A DNA stretch of 64,000 bases from Variovorax jilinensis. GTDB taxonomy: Bacteria; Pseudomonadota; Gammaproteobacteria; Burkholderiales; Burkholderiaceae_C. Below, in pieces: positions 19,905 to 30,194 of this stretch (positions are counted from its first letter, which is position 1; every line of letters starts with the position of its first letter). Where the stretch lies: NCBI RefSeq assembly GCF_030316885.1, contig NZ_JASZYQ010000010.1:62001-126000 (forward strand), read 5' to 3'. The notes beneath the pieces are model-generated. The model saw only the letters and a list, made by a program, of their open reading frames with translations. It made no database searches and had not been told where the DNA came from. The position numbers were made by a program, and so were the translations under genes.

Positions 19905-20642
19905 TCAGTAGCTGGCGCGTCCGCCCGAAAGGTCGAACACGGCCGCCGTGTTGAAGGTGCACGAACCCGAACACAGCCAGGCGACCATCTCGGCCACCTC
20001 GGCGCTCTCGCCCAGGCGCTGCATCGGACTCTTGTCGATCATGGTCTGCACGTGCGCGGGCGACATCTGATCGAGGATCGGCGTACGCACCGCCGCCGGT
20101 GCAATGGCATTCACCAGGATGCCGGTCGTCGCCAGTTCCTTGCCGAGCGATTTGGTCAGGGCGAGCACGCCCGCCTTGGCCGCGCTGTAGGCCGATGCAT
20201 TGGGCGTGCCTTCCTTGCCGGCCAGCGATGCGATGTTGACGATGCGGCCCTTTCCCGCCGCGCGCAGATGAGGCAGCACGGCGCGGCAGACATTGAAGGT
20301 TCCGACCAGGTTGACCTCCACCACGCGCTGCCACAGCACGGTGTCGCAGGCATCCAGCGCCTCCGTCGGTCCGGCGAATCCCGCGCAATTGACCACGAAG
20401 TCGATGCGCCCGAAGCGGCCCACGACTTCGCGCGCGGCCTGCTCGAGGGCGGCCAGGTCCGTCACGTCGACCTGCCAGGCATCGACATCGTCACCCTGCG
20501 CGGCCATGTCCCAGGCCGCGACGCGGGCACCGCAGCGCCGCAGATGGCTGGCGACTTCGGCACCGATGCCGCTCGCCGCACCGGTGACCACCGCGACCGC
20601 ATCGACGAAGTCGTAGCGCGCGCGGCCGTAGCCCGCGCTCAT
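19905..20642 (-). CDS. Short-chain dehydrogenase/reductase (SDR)
   Basis: A 245-residue SDR distinct from the one at 18165. It shows VVTGAASGIGAEVASHLRRC for cofactor binding, NCAGFAG, the catalytic Ser in NIASLAGKEG and the Tyr/Lys motif SAYSAAKAG; its end, FDLSGGRASY, is typical of 3-oxoacyl reductase-like enzymes. The start overlaps the end of the upstream cupin gene by 4 bp (ATGA), so translation is coupled. Together with the other SDR it may oxidise consecutive hydroxyl groups, or both stereoisomers, of the operon's substrate. Confidence 0.88.
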   Translation of the reverse strand: MSAGYGRARYDFVDAVAVVTGAASGIGAEVASHLRRCGARVAAWDMAAQGDDVDAWQVDVTDLAALEQAAREVVGRFGRIDFVVNCAGFAGPTEALDACDTVLWQRVVEVNLVGTFNVCRAVLPHLRAAGKGRIVNIASLAGKEGTPNASAYSAAKAGVLALTKSLGKELATTGILVNAIAPAAVRTPILDQMSPAHVQTMIDKSPMQRLGESAEVAEMVAWLCSGSCTFNTAAVFDLSGGRASY

Positions 20643-21166
20643 CGAATGAATTGCTTGGTGAAGTCCGCGCCCAGGCCGACCGCTTCGAAGTGCTGGCGAC
20701 ACATGTCGATCTTGGTGAAGACATCCTCGAAGCCCATGCCCTTGCCCCAGGGATCGGTGTAGTACATGACGCCGTTGACCTGGAAGTACGTGATCATCTC
20801 TTCCACGTCCTCCGGCACGTAGAGCGTGTGCGTCTCGCCCGGGGGTTCGAACACGTAGCTGCCCTCGGTGGCTTCCCAGTCGTGCTCGAGGTAGCGCCAG
20901 CGGCCCTTCAGCACGAAGCCATGCACCGCCTGCGGATGCCGATGGCGGCTCAGAACGCCCGACTTGCGCACCCGCAACAGGTTCATCCAGTAGCCCTGGC
21001 TCGCGTTCAGGCACAGGGGCCGGAACCAGACGTTCTCGGCCTGCGGCACCCAGAGGCGCTCATCGATCGGGATCGCGTGGGGCACCACGATCTCCGGCAG
21101 TGCATCGGGCGGGTTCGGGTACTGGTATGGCGTCTTCGGGTTCGGGTCCGATTCATCGATAGGCAT
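20639..21166 (-). CDS. Cupin dioxygenase, 2,4'-dihydroxyacetophenone dioxygenase family
   Basis: A 175-residue single-domain cupin. Candidate iron ligands are H75 and H77 in SRHRHPQAVHGF, E94 in RYLEHDWEATEG and H113 in PPGETHTL; this set resembles the non-haem iron site of 2,4'-dihydroxyacetophenone dioxygenase (DAD), which cleaves the C-C bond of an aromatic alpha-hydroxyketone to give an aromatic acid and formate. Length and overall pattern (YYTDPWGKGMGFEDVFTKI) also fit that family. It is the first gene of the operon, overlapping the SDR gene by 4 bp. An in-frame ATG at 21199 (MDKHPQYGHEI...) is possible, with a weaker fit. The DAD-type reaction is inferred from family, not proved. Confidence 0.78.
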   Translation of the reverse strand: MPIDESDPNPKTPYQYPNPPDALPEIVVPHAIPIDERLWVPQAENVWFRPLCLNASQGYWMNLLRVRKSGVLSRHRHPQAVHGFVLKGRWRYLEHDWEATEGSYVFEPPGETHTLYVPEDVEEMITYFQVNGVMYYTDPWGKGMGFEDVFTKIDMCRQHFEAVGLGADFTKQFIR

Positions 21167-21173
21167 GATCTCG

Positions 21174-21201
21174 TGTCCATATTGTGGATGCTTGTCCATA
21201 T
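21174..21201. promoter_or_regulatory. Direct repeat TGTCCATAT upstream of the dioxygenase operon
   Basis: TGTCCATAT occurs at 21174-21182 and 21193-21201, 19 bp apart, and the second copy contains the palindrome CCATATGG. The element lies just upstream of the chosen start of the cupin gene and overlaps the alternative start at 21199. It could be an IclR operator; the roughly 200 bases up to the histidine-kinase gene show no other gene. Confidence 0.35.
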
Positions 21202-21369
21202 GGTAGACGCACGGCGATGGGCCCGGTTTTCGCGTAAACCCTGATGCCCGCGCGCCTGAGACCAAGAGCAGCAATCCCAGAAGAGGATCCGGAACAGGCT
21301 GGCGGATTGCGCGCTGGCCACTGCGGTGGCGCTGCCCGACCGGCCCATGCCGCCGACCGGGCGGACCCG

Positions 21370-24327
<2,958 letters not shown>

Positions 24328-24515
24328 GACGCGGCTTCACTCGAGCCGGCGCATCGCGACCGGCGCATGCACACGGGTCGGCGGCTCATGCAGTCAGTCC
24401 ATGTCCGAGGGCAGCCAGGGCTTCGCAGCGCCCTGGCGCCCCATCCATCGGCACGGTCTGAAACGCTCGCATGCGGATCTCCTGAAGGACTCGGCGATTC
24501 TGCATCGAATCCAGA

Positions 24516-25445
24516 CTACGCCTTCGCACCCGCCGCCTGCTGAGTGAACGACAGCGCCAGGAAGTCCACGAAAGCCCGGACCCGGGCGGCCAGCTGGTGG
24601 CGCTGGGGATAGACCGCGTAGATGTCCGCGTCCGGCGTGAAATACTGAGGCAACACCTGCACCAGGCGGCCATTGCGCAGGTATCGCTCGATGTCCCATT
24701 CGGCCCGCATCAGGATGCCGTGGCCTTCGAGCGCCCAGTTCACGGCGATCTCGCCGTCGTTGGTCGCCAGGCTGCCCCTTGTCTTCACGGCTTCGGTCTT
24801 CGCATTGCGGTTCCTCCCGCTCGAAAGCCGCCACACGCCGTAGGCTTCCTCGCCCTGGCGGATGCCGATGCAGTTGTGCTTCGTCAGGTCGTTCGGCACC
24901 TTCGGAACGCCATGCTTGGCCAGATAGGCCGGCGCAGCACACAGCAAGCGACGGTTCGCGGCGATATGCCTTGCAATCACCCGGCTGTCCGGCGGCGCAC
25001 CGAAGCGCACGCAGACATCGAAGAGATCTTCGGTCGGCGCGGGCGGGTTGACCGAAAGCTGCAGCTGCAGCTCGACCCGCGGGTACTTGCGCACGAACCT
25101 GGAGATCAACGGCGCCACGTGACTGCGGCCGAAGCCGAGCGTGGCGTTGACCCGCAGGAGGCCCTGCGGCGTTGCCTTCGACACGCCGAGCAGCTCCTCC
25201 ATGCCGTCGATCTCGCCGATGATGCGCCGCGCATGCTCCAGGTACATCTCGCCTTCGGGCGTGAGGCTCATGCGGCGCGTCGACCGGTTGACCAGCAGCA
25301 CGCCCACGCGCGACTCCATCAGTGCAAGATGCTTGCTCACCGCCGGGGTCGTGACGCCGAGTTCGCGTGCCGCCGCGCTGAGGCTCCCCGCGCTGGCGAG
25401 CGTCGAGAAGAAGCCAAGGTCCGCCGGCTGGATTGCATTCGTCAT
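24516..25445 (-). CDS. LysR-family regulator, DmlR-like
   Basis: A 309-residue LysR-type regulator. The winged helix is at residues 5-65 (LGFFSTLASAGSLSAAAREL, then TPAVSKHLALMESRVG) and the periplasmic-binding-protein-like effector domain at about 90-300. It is divergent from a D-malate/tartrate dehydrogenase gene, the same arrangement as E. coli dmlR-dmlA. A 28-bp element in the divergent promoter recurs upstream of the Bug gene at 27025, so the regulator probably controls both, with a hydroxydicarboxylate as inducer. About 190 bases between it and the hybrid kinase gene show no gene. Confidence 0.88.
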   Translation of the reverse strand: MTNAIQPADLGFFSTLASAGSLSAAARELGVTTPAVSKHLALMESRVGVLLVNRSTRRMSLTPEGEMYLEHARRIIGEIDGMEELLGVSKATPQGLLRVNATLGFGRSHVAPLISRFVRKYPRVELQLQLSVNPPAPTEDLFDVCVRFGAPPDSRVIARHIAANRRLLCAAPAYLAKHGVPKVPNDLTKHNCIGIRQGEEAYGVWRLSSGRNRNAKTEAVKTRGSLATNDGEIAVNWALEGHGILMRAEWDIERYLRNGRLVQVLPQYFTPDADIYAVYPQRHQLAARVRAFVDFLALSFTQQAAGAKA

Positions 25446-25458
25446 GGGCGCTTCACCG

Positions 25459-25486
25459 TTGAACTGAGGTTAACAATGGATTCACT
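25459..25486 (+). promoter_or_regulatory. LysR-type box, copy 1 (upstream of dehydrogenase)
   Basis: TTGAACTGAGGTTAA followed by CAATGGATTCACT. It matches the element at 26935-26962 in 24 of 28 positions. The first 15 bases have partial dyad symmetry (TTGAAC...GGTTAA), as LysR recognition sites do. About 59 bp after its start both promoters also share TACAGT, a possible -10/initiation region. Confidence 0.7.
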
Positions 25487-25565
25487 TTAGCGCCGTGCCA
25501 ACGGGGTGTCGAGTTCTTACAGTACGCCTACCCCTTCACCCCAACAACCCCTCGGAGACAAAGGC

Positions 25566-26654
25566 ATGAAGACATACAAGATCGCAACCATCCCCGGTGA
25601 CGGCATCGGCAAGGAAGTCGTGCCGGCCGGCCAGGAGGTGCTGGAAGCGCTGGCCTCGTCAGGCAGCGGCTTCAAGTTCGAGTTCGAGAACTTCGACTGG
25701 GGCGGCGACTACTTCCGCGAGCACGGCGTGATGATGCCGGACGACGGCCTGAACGCCATCCGGGACAAGGATGCCATCCTGTTCGGCTCGGCCGGCGACC
25801 CGCACATTCCCGACCACATCACCCTCTGGGGCCTGCGCCTGAAGATCTGCCAGGGCTTCGACCAGTACGCCAACGTCCGCCCCACGCGCATCCTTCCCGG
25901 CATCGACGGTCCGCTCAAGCGCTGCGGCCCGGACGACCTCAACTGGGTCATCGTTCGCGAGAACTCCGAAGGCGAGTATTCGGGCGTCGGTGGTCGCGTG
26001 CACCAGGGCCACCCGATCGAAGCGGCAACCGACGTGTCGATGATGACCCGCGCGGGCGTCGAACGCATCATGCGTTTCGCATTCAGGCTGGCGCAGTCTC
26101 GCCCCCGCAAGCTGCTGACCGTCATCACCAAGAGCAACGCACAGCGCCACGCGATGGTGATGTGGGACGAGATCGCGGTGCAGGTCTCCAAGGAGTTCCC
26201 CGACGTCAAGTGGGACAAGGAACTGGTCGACGCGTCGACGGCCCGCATGATCAACAACCCGGCATCGCTCGACACCATCGTCGCGACCAACCTGCATGCG
26301 GACATCCTGAGCGATCTCGCCGCAGCGCTGGCCGGCAGCCTGGGCATCGCGCCCACAGGCAACATCGATCCGGAGCGCCGCTATCCGTCGATGTTCGAGC
26401 CGATCCATGGTTCGGCCTTCGACATCATGGGCAAGGGCCTGGCCAACCCGGTGGGCACCTTCTGGTCGGTCGTGATGCTGCTGGAGCACCTTGGCGAGAC
26501 CGATGCCGCCCGGCGTGTGATGCAGGCCATCGAAAAGGTCACGGCCGACAAGTCGTTGCACACCCGTGACCTGGGCGGCACCGCGACGACCCTGCAAGTC
26601 ACCAGGGCCGTGTGCGAGCAGGTCAGCGGCAGCGCGCAGCGCAAGGCGGCCTGA
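25566..26654 (+). CDS. dmlA: D-malate / tartrate dehydrogenase (decarboxylating)
   Basis: A 362-residue member of the isocitrate/isopropylmalate dehydrogenase family that oxidatively decarboxylates D-malate (to pyruvate) and often tartrate, using NAD+ and a divalent metal. It starts MKTYKIATIPGDGIGKEVVP. The substrate-loop and Arg region is NVRPTRILPGI with ENSEGEYSGVGGR, the catalytic Lys is in TKSNAQRH, metal-binding Asp residues are in LHADILSDLAAAL, and FEPIHGSAFDIMGKGLANP binds the cofactor. The ENSEGEYSGVGGR loop is typical of the TtuC/DmlA branch rather than LeuB. GGAG precedes the ATG. The divergent LysR gene is the likely regulator. Tartrate dehydrogenase (ttuC) is an equally acceptable name. 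Confidence 0.88.
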   Translation: MKTYKIATIPGDGIGKEVVPAGQEVLEALASSGSGFKFEFENFDWGGDYFREHGVMMPDDGLNAIRDKDAILFGSAGDPHIPDHITLWGLRLKICQGFDQYANVRPTRILPGIDGPLKRCGPDDLNWVIVRENSEGEYSGVGGRVHQGHPIEAATDVSMMTRAGVERIMRFAFRLAQSRPRKLLTVITKSNAQRHAMVMWDEIAVQVSKEFPDVKWDKELVDASTARMINNPASLDTIVATNLHADILSDLAAALAGSLGIAPTGNIDPERRYPSMFEPIHGSAFDIMGKGLANPVGTFWSVVMLLEHLGETDAARRVMQAIEKVTADKSLHTRDLGGTATTLQVTRAVCEQVSGSAQRKAA

Positions 26655-26670
26655 CCGGCCTGCCCCCGAA

Positions 26671-26694
26671 CCTGGCCGTCCCTCGACGGCCAGG
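26671..26694 (+). terminator. Hairpin after the dehydrogenase gene
   Basis: CCTGGCCGTC-CCTC-GACGGCCAGG forms a perfect 10-bp stem with a four-base loop, 17 bp after the dehydrogenase stop, followed by a pyrimidine-rich run (GCGTCCTTCCT). It has the form of a rho-independent terminator, although the T tract is weak. Confidence 0.6.
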
Positions 26695-26714
26695 GCGTCC
26701 TTCCTGCATCGCGC

Positions 26715-26920
26715 GTGGTGCGGCCAACTCGATCCTCGACAAGCCGAACCGGATCGGCACCTTGACCGAGACCCTGGCCGCCATCGCGATGGCCGACAAG
26801 GCCGGCTGTTCGGCGGTGGTCTCTCACCGCTCTGGCGAGACCGAGGACACCAACCATCGCCGACCTCGGCGTGTGCACCGCCGCGTTCGCAGGCCGAGCC
26901 GCGATCCGGACAGGTCGTAG
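26715..26920 (+). pseudogene. Enolase C-terminal remnant, frameshifted
   Basis: The stretch translates to GAANSILDKPNRIGTLTETL and on through AVVSHRSGETEDT, the segment of enolase that carries the catalytic Lys (ANSILIK in E. coli) and the SHRSGE substrate loop. After GETEDT one extra base shifts the frame; the enolase sequence then resumes as TIADLGVCTAAFAGRAAIRTG. There is no start, no upstream enolase sequence and no C-terminus. It is a short decayed fragment of an eno gene, lodged between the dehydrogenase terminator and the second LysR box. Confidence 0.75.
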
Positions 26921-26934
26921 AGCCCATTCGATTC

Positions 26935-26962
26935 TTGAATTGAGGTTAAAGACGGATTCACT
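26935..26962 (+). promoter_or_regulatory. LysR-type box, copy 2 (upstream of Bug gene)
   Basis: TTGAATTGAGGTTAA followed by AGACGGATTCACT, 24 of 28 identical to the element at 25459-25486 and on the same strand. A TACAGT sequence follows at 58 bp, against 59 bp for copy 1. This places the Bug gene under the same regulator as the dehydrogenase. Confidence 0.7.
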
Positions 26963-27024
26963 CGCAGCCCGATTTGAAGGGCTGCGGCGACCTACAGTCA
27001 ACGCACAAGATCCAGGAGACAACC

Positions 27025-28002
27025 ATGAAGACTTCGACATTCCATGCCCGCAGCGCCCTGACTGCGATCGCCTTCGGCCTGGCCGCATCGCTCGCATCGG
27101 CGCAGGCATTTCCTGCCAAGCCGATCACCCTCGTGGTGCCGTTTCCACCGGGTGGCAGCTCGGATGCATTGGCCCGTGCCATCACCACGCCGCTCTCGCA
27201 AAGCCTTGGCCAACCCGTGATCGTGGAGAGCAAGCCAGGTGCAGGCGCAACGGTCGGTGCGGACTACGTGTCGAAGGCCAAACCCGACGGCTACACGCTG
27301 CTCATGGGTGCAGTGCACCACACCATTGCCACGAGCGTCTACAAGAAGCTGCCCTACGACTTCGAGAAGAGCTTCGCGCCGATCACTACCGTCGCCCTGG
27401 TGCCCAACGTGCTGGTTGTCAATGCCAAGTCACCCGCCACGGACGTCAAGAGCCTCGTCGCGCTCGCAAAGGCTTCGCCCGGCAAGCTGTCGTATGGCTC
27501 GAACGGCAACGGCACGGTGCAGCACCTGATCGGCACGCAGTTCTCCAGCATCGCGGGCGTCGACCTGCTGCATGTGCCCTACAAGGGCAGCGCGCCGCTG
27601 ACCACCGACCTGCTGGGCGGTCAGGTCGACATGTCGTTCGACACGCTGACCCCGCTCGTGCAGCACATCAAGGGCGGGAAGCTGCGTGCCTTGGCAGTGA
27701 CGACCGCGAAGCGCTCGTCCACCTTGCCCGACGTGCCGACGCTGGCTGAAGCCGGCATGAAGGACTTCAATCAGGGAACCTGGTTCGGCATCCTGGCGCC
27801 TGCAGCGACGCCGAAGGAGGTGGTCGACAAACTCAATGCCGAGATCGTCAAGATCATCCAGACACCGGAATTCAGGAAGCGGATGGAAGAAATCGGCGCC
27901 GAGCCCGTCGGCGACTCGTCGGCCCAGATGGCAGCCCGGATCAAGGACGACACCGCGAACTACGCAAGACTGGTCAGGGAAGCCAAGGTCGCCATCGAGT
28001 GA
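27025..28002 (+). CDS. Bug/TctC-family periplasmic binding protein
   Basis: A 325-residue exported receptor. The signal peptide (ALTAIAFGLAASLASAQA) is followed by FPAKPITLVVPFPPGGSSDA, ESKPGAGATVGADYVSKAKP and LLHVPYKGSAPLTTDLLGGQ. AGGAG lies upstream of the ATG; the open frame extends 17 codons further without a better start. It has its own copy of the promoter element found before the D-malate/tartrate dehydrogenase gene, so its ligand is probably malate, tartrate or a related hydroxyacid. No transporter membrane subunits are adjacent. Confidence 0.9.
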   Translation: MKTSTFHARSALTAIAFGLAASLASAQAFPAKPITLVVPFPPGGSSDALARAITTPLSQSLGQPVIVESKPGAGATVGADYVSKAKPDGYTLLMGAVHHTIATSVYKKLPYDFEKSFAPITTVALVPNVLVVNAKSPATDVKSLVALAKASPGKLSYGSNGNGTVQHLIGTQFSSIAGVDLLHVPYKGSAPLTTDLLGGQVDMSFDTLTPLVQHIKGGKLRALAVTTAKRSSTLPDVPTLAEAGMKDFNQGTWFGILAPAATPKEVVDKLNAEIVKIIQTPEFRKRMEEIGAEPVGDSSAQMAARIKDDTANYARLVREAKVAIE

Positions 28003-28027
28003 ACGATGTGGCGCCACGCGTGCCGGC

Positions 28028-29377
28028 TCAGGCGCTATCTGCAATGGCCCGAAACAGCGCCCAGTCGCCGGGCAGGCCCTTCAGGGACTGGATGCCGCGC
28101 GCCTCGAAACGCAGGCCCGAGCCCGCCACCAGGTCCTTCACGGTCGTCGACACCAGCACCTCGCCGGCGCCCGCATGCGCCGAGATGCGCGCACCCACGT
28201 GCACGGCCATGCCGCTGACCTTGGAGCCCGCGCTCTCGACCTCGCCGGTGTGCAGGCCGGCGCGCAGGTCCAGCCCCAGGGCCTTGACCTCGCGCACCAT
28301 CTCCACCGCGCAGCGCACCGCCCGCGCAGGGCCATCGAAGGTGGCGAACAGGCCATCCCCCGCGGTGTCGATCTCGCTGCCTCGGTGTGCCTGCAGCGCG
28401 CTGCGGCCGATGGCATGGAAGCGCTGCTGCAGGTCGCGCCACGCGCTGTCACCCAGGCGCACGGCCAGTTCGGTGGAACCGACGAGGTCGGTGAAGAGCA
28501 CGGTCGCCAGCCAGCGCTCGTCGGGGCGGGCTTCGGCACGGACGGGGCCGGAGACGCCGAATCGCATGATGCCTTCGACCAGCCGATCGACGTCGCCCGT
28601 GAAGGGAAGATGGTCGTTGCCCGGCAGTTCCAGGTATTCGGCGTCGGGCACGTGATCGGCAAGGTAGCGCCCGTTCGCGACATTGACCGCGCGATCGCCC
28701 CGCCGATGAACGATCAGGGTCGGCCGGCGCACCTGCGGCAGGATGGCGCGCACGTCGATCTGGTCGTTGGCGACATGCAGCCGCCTGATCGCGCTCGGCG
28801 AGGTGCTCTGCCGCTGGTAGCGTGCCACGGCTTCGCAGAAGTCGGCATCGCCGACGCGGCTGGGTGCAAAAAGGCGAACCGATTCCGGCTTGCCCCAGAT
28901 CGCTGCCGTGCTCTGAAGGGTCTGCTCGATCGTCGGCCGGTACGGATAGTCCGGTGCCCATGAGAAGCGGGCCATGGAGCCGAGCAGGATGAGTCGCTCC
29001 ACCAGTTCGGGATAGGTGGCCGTGAACAGCGCGCCCATCGGTCCACCCTCCGAATGGGCCAGCAGCACGGCGCGCGTGGAGCCGGCAGCACGCATCACGT
29101 CGCGCACGTCGTCCATGCGCTGCTCCAGGGTCGGCACGCCTTCGAAGCGGTCGGAGAGGCCCTGGCCACGCTTGTCGAACATGATCACCCGAAAGTGGGC
29201 GCCAAGCGCGCGCAGCATCCGCGCGTAGTCCGGGTCCAGCCAGTTCATCTCGATGTGCGAGACGATGCCTGGAACGAACACCAGGTCGGTCGCGCCGTGC
29301 CCGAAGACCTGGTACGCGATGCTCAGACCATCGGATTCGACGTACTGCGTACGAGGAACGGGAATCTCGGTGCTCAT
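28028..29377 (-). CDS. Alpha/beta hydrolase fused to class III adenylate/guanylate cyclase
   Basis: A 449-residue two-domain protein. The N-terminal alpha/beta hydrolase (about 10-275) has GIVSHIEMNW, the nucleophile S109 in LLAHSEGG, an Asp candidate in HRRGDRAVNV and His in PGNDHLPF. The C-terminal class III cyclase (about 288-445) has one metal Asp in LFTDLVGSTELA, the second in IDTAGDGLFATF, and the transition-state Arg in GMAVHVGARISA. In this last motif His stands where Asn is usual, a pattern I associate with hydrolase-linked bacterial cyclases. The product (cAMP or cGMP) cannot be decided. The hydrolase part may act as sensor for a small ester or lactone. The gene converges with the Bug gene and is followed upstream by a cupin gene on the same strand. 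Confidence 0.85.
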   Translation of the reverse strand: MSTEIPVPRTQYVESDGLSIAYQVFGHGATDLVFVPGIVSHIEMNWLDPDYARMLRALGAHFRVIMFDKRGQGLSDRFEGVPTLEQRMDDVRDVMRAAGSTRAVLLAHSEGGPMGALFTATYPELVERLILLGSMARFSWAPDYPYRPTIEQTLQSTAAIWGKPESVRLFAPSRVGDADFCEAVARYQRQSTSPSAIRRLHVANDQIDVRAILPQVRRPTLIVHRRGDRAVNVANGRYLADHVPDAEYLELPGNDHLPFTGDVDRLVEGIMRFGVSGPVRAEARPDERWLATVLFTDLVGSTELAVRLGDSAWRDLQQRFHAIGRSALQAHRGSEIDTAGDGLFATFDGPARAVRCAVEMVREVKALGLDLRAGLHTGEVESAGSKVSGMAVHVGARISAHAGAGEVLVSTTVKDLVAGSGLRFEARGIQSLKGLPGDWALFRAIADSA

Positions 29378-29398
29378 GGGCGGCGTATCCGTCAGCCC

Positions 29399-29797
29399 TC
29401 AGGGATCGTTGACGGTCGCATGGTGCGCCGGCATGAGCACCTCGAGCAGTTCGCAGTCGTCGGACCAGCCCACCACCGTGTGCCGGATGCCCGGTGGCTG
29501 CACCCAGCACGAGCCGGCGACGAGCCGGCGCGGCCCGACGCCTTCGAAGTCGGTCTCGAACCAGCCCTTGAGGCAATAGACCAGCTGGAACTGGACGTCG
29601 TGGTGATGTCGCACGCTCAGTTCGGTCCGGAACGGCGCAGTCATCCGGATGACGTGGGCTTCGGCCAGGCCGCCGGTGGCTTGCGCGACCCCCAGGTCGC
29701 GATAGGCCGAATAGTCGCGCAAGCCATCGGCCTTGAAATCGGCCTCGTCGTGATGGCTGATCGTGAAGTACTGCTGCGCAGGGGTCAGTGGTTCCAT
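29399..29797 (-). CDS. Cupin-domain protein
   Basis: A 132-residue single-domain cupin. The metal motif is split over VRHHHDVQFQLVYCLKGWFE (His cluster and Gln/Glu) and PPGIRHTVVGWSDDCELLEV (second His). A GGAGGG ribosome-binding site precedes the ATG at 29797, which is the best start although the frame opens further upstream. It lies 22 bp upstream of the hydrolase-cyclase gene on the same strand and is probably co-transcribed with it. Whether it is an enzyme, an isomerase or a ligand-binding protein is unknown. Confidence 0.78.
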   Translation of the reverse strand: MEPLTPAQQYFTISHHDEADFKADGLRDYSAYRDLGVAQATGGLAEAHVIRMTAPFRTELSVRHHHDVQFQLVYCLKGWFETDFEGVGPRRLVAGSCWVQPPGIRHTVVGWSDDCELLEVLMPAHHATVNDP

Positions 29798-29887
29798 TCG
29801 CCCTCCGGTGAATCGTTCGCGCGCCGATCTCACTCCAAAAGCTTCCCGCTGGCAAGTACGGCAGGGCCGCTCCGGACTGCCCGCCCG

Positions 29888-29914
29888 TTTACGCTTCATT
29901 TACACCCCACCCCG
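29888..29914 (+). promoter_or_regulatory. KdpE-binding box upstream of kdp operon
   Basis: TTTACGCTTCATTTACACCC followed by CACCCCG. It closely resembles the E. coli KdpE site as I recall it (TTTATACTTTTTTTACACCC then CGCCCG), including the exactly conserved TTTACACCCC core. It lies 68-94 bp before the first kdp-associated start, a suitable place for activation. The rest of the 184-bp gap up to the divergent cupin gene holds no gene. Confidence 0.72.
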
Positions 29915-29981
29915 AAGTCTCTTCCCCATCTTTACGTCGCTTTGCCGAGACTGGGCTTCCTGTCTTTTCGAGGAGCGATGC

Positions 29982-30098
29982 ATGGATTTCATCTGGTTGG
30001 GCGCGCTGGCTGCGCTCTGGGGCGTGGCGGTGGCGCTGGTGTCGGGACTCGCGCGGGTCGATGGCCCGGGCGCAAGCGACGGCAAGGTGCGGCAATGA
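29982..30098 (+). CDS. Single-helix small protein at the head of the kdp operon
   Basis: A 38-residue peptide beginning MDFIWLGALAALWGVAVALV, one predicted membrane helix followed by a short polar tail (RVDGPGASDGKVRQ). AGGAG lies 9 bp before the ATG, and its stop overlaps the kdpF start (ATGA), so the two are translationally coupled. Position and form suggest a membrane accessory peptide of the KdpFABC complex, or a leader controlling kdpF translation; I know of no assigned function. Confidence 0.7.
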   Translation: MDFIWLGALAALWGVAVALVSGLARVDGPGASDGKVRQ

Positions 30099-30193
30099 TC
30101 GGCCTCGAACTGCTCTATGGCGCCGCTGGCCTGGTCGCGGTCGGCCTGTTCGCGTACCTGGTGTTCGCGCTGATCTGCGCCGAGGAGTTCTGA
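30095..30193 (+). CDS. kdpF: KdpF, small subunit of K+-transporting ATPase
   Basis: A 32-residue single-span peptide (MIGLELLYGAAGLVAVGLFA, ending VFALICAEEF) that stabilises the KdpFABC complex in the inner membrane. Length and hydrophobic profile match known KdpF proteins of about 29 residues. It overlaps the preceding small gene by 4 bp, and its stop is one base from the kdpA start. Confidence 0.85.
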   Translation: MIGLELLYGAAGLVAVGLFAYLVFALICAEEF

Positions 30194-30194
30194 G

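Noticed and set aside
29978..30193. A longer frame (start near 29978, MHGFHLVGRAGCALG...) running through the kdpF region
   Set aside because: Its first part is a frame-shifted reading of the small membrane peptide; only the final 32 codons, starting at 30095, match KdpF.
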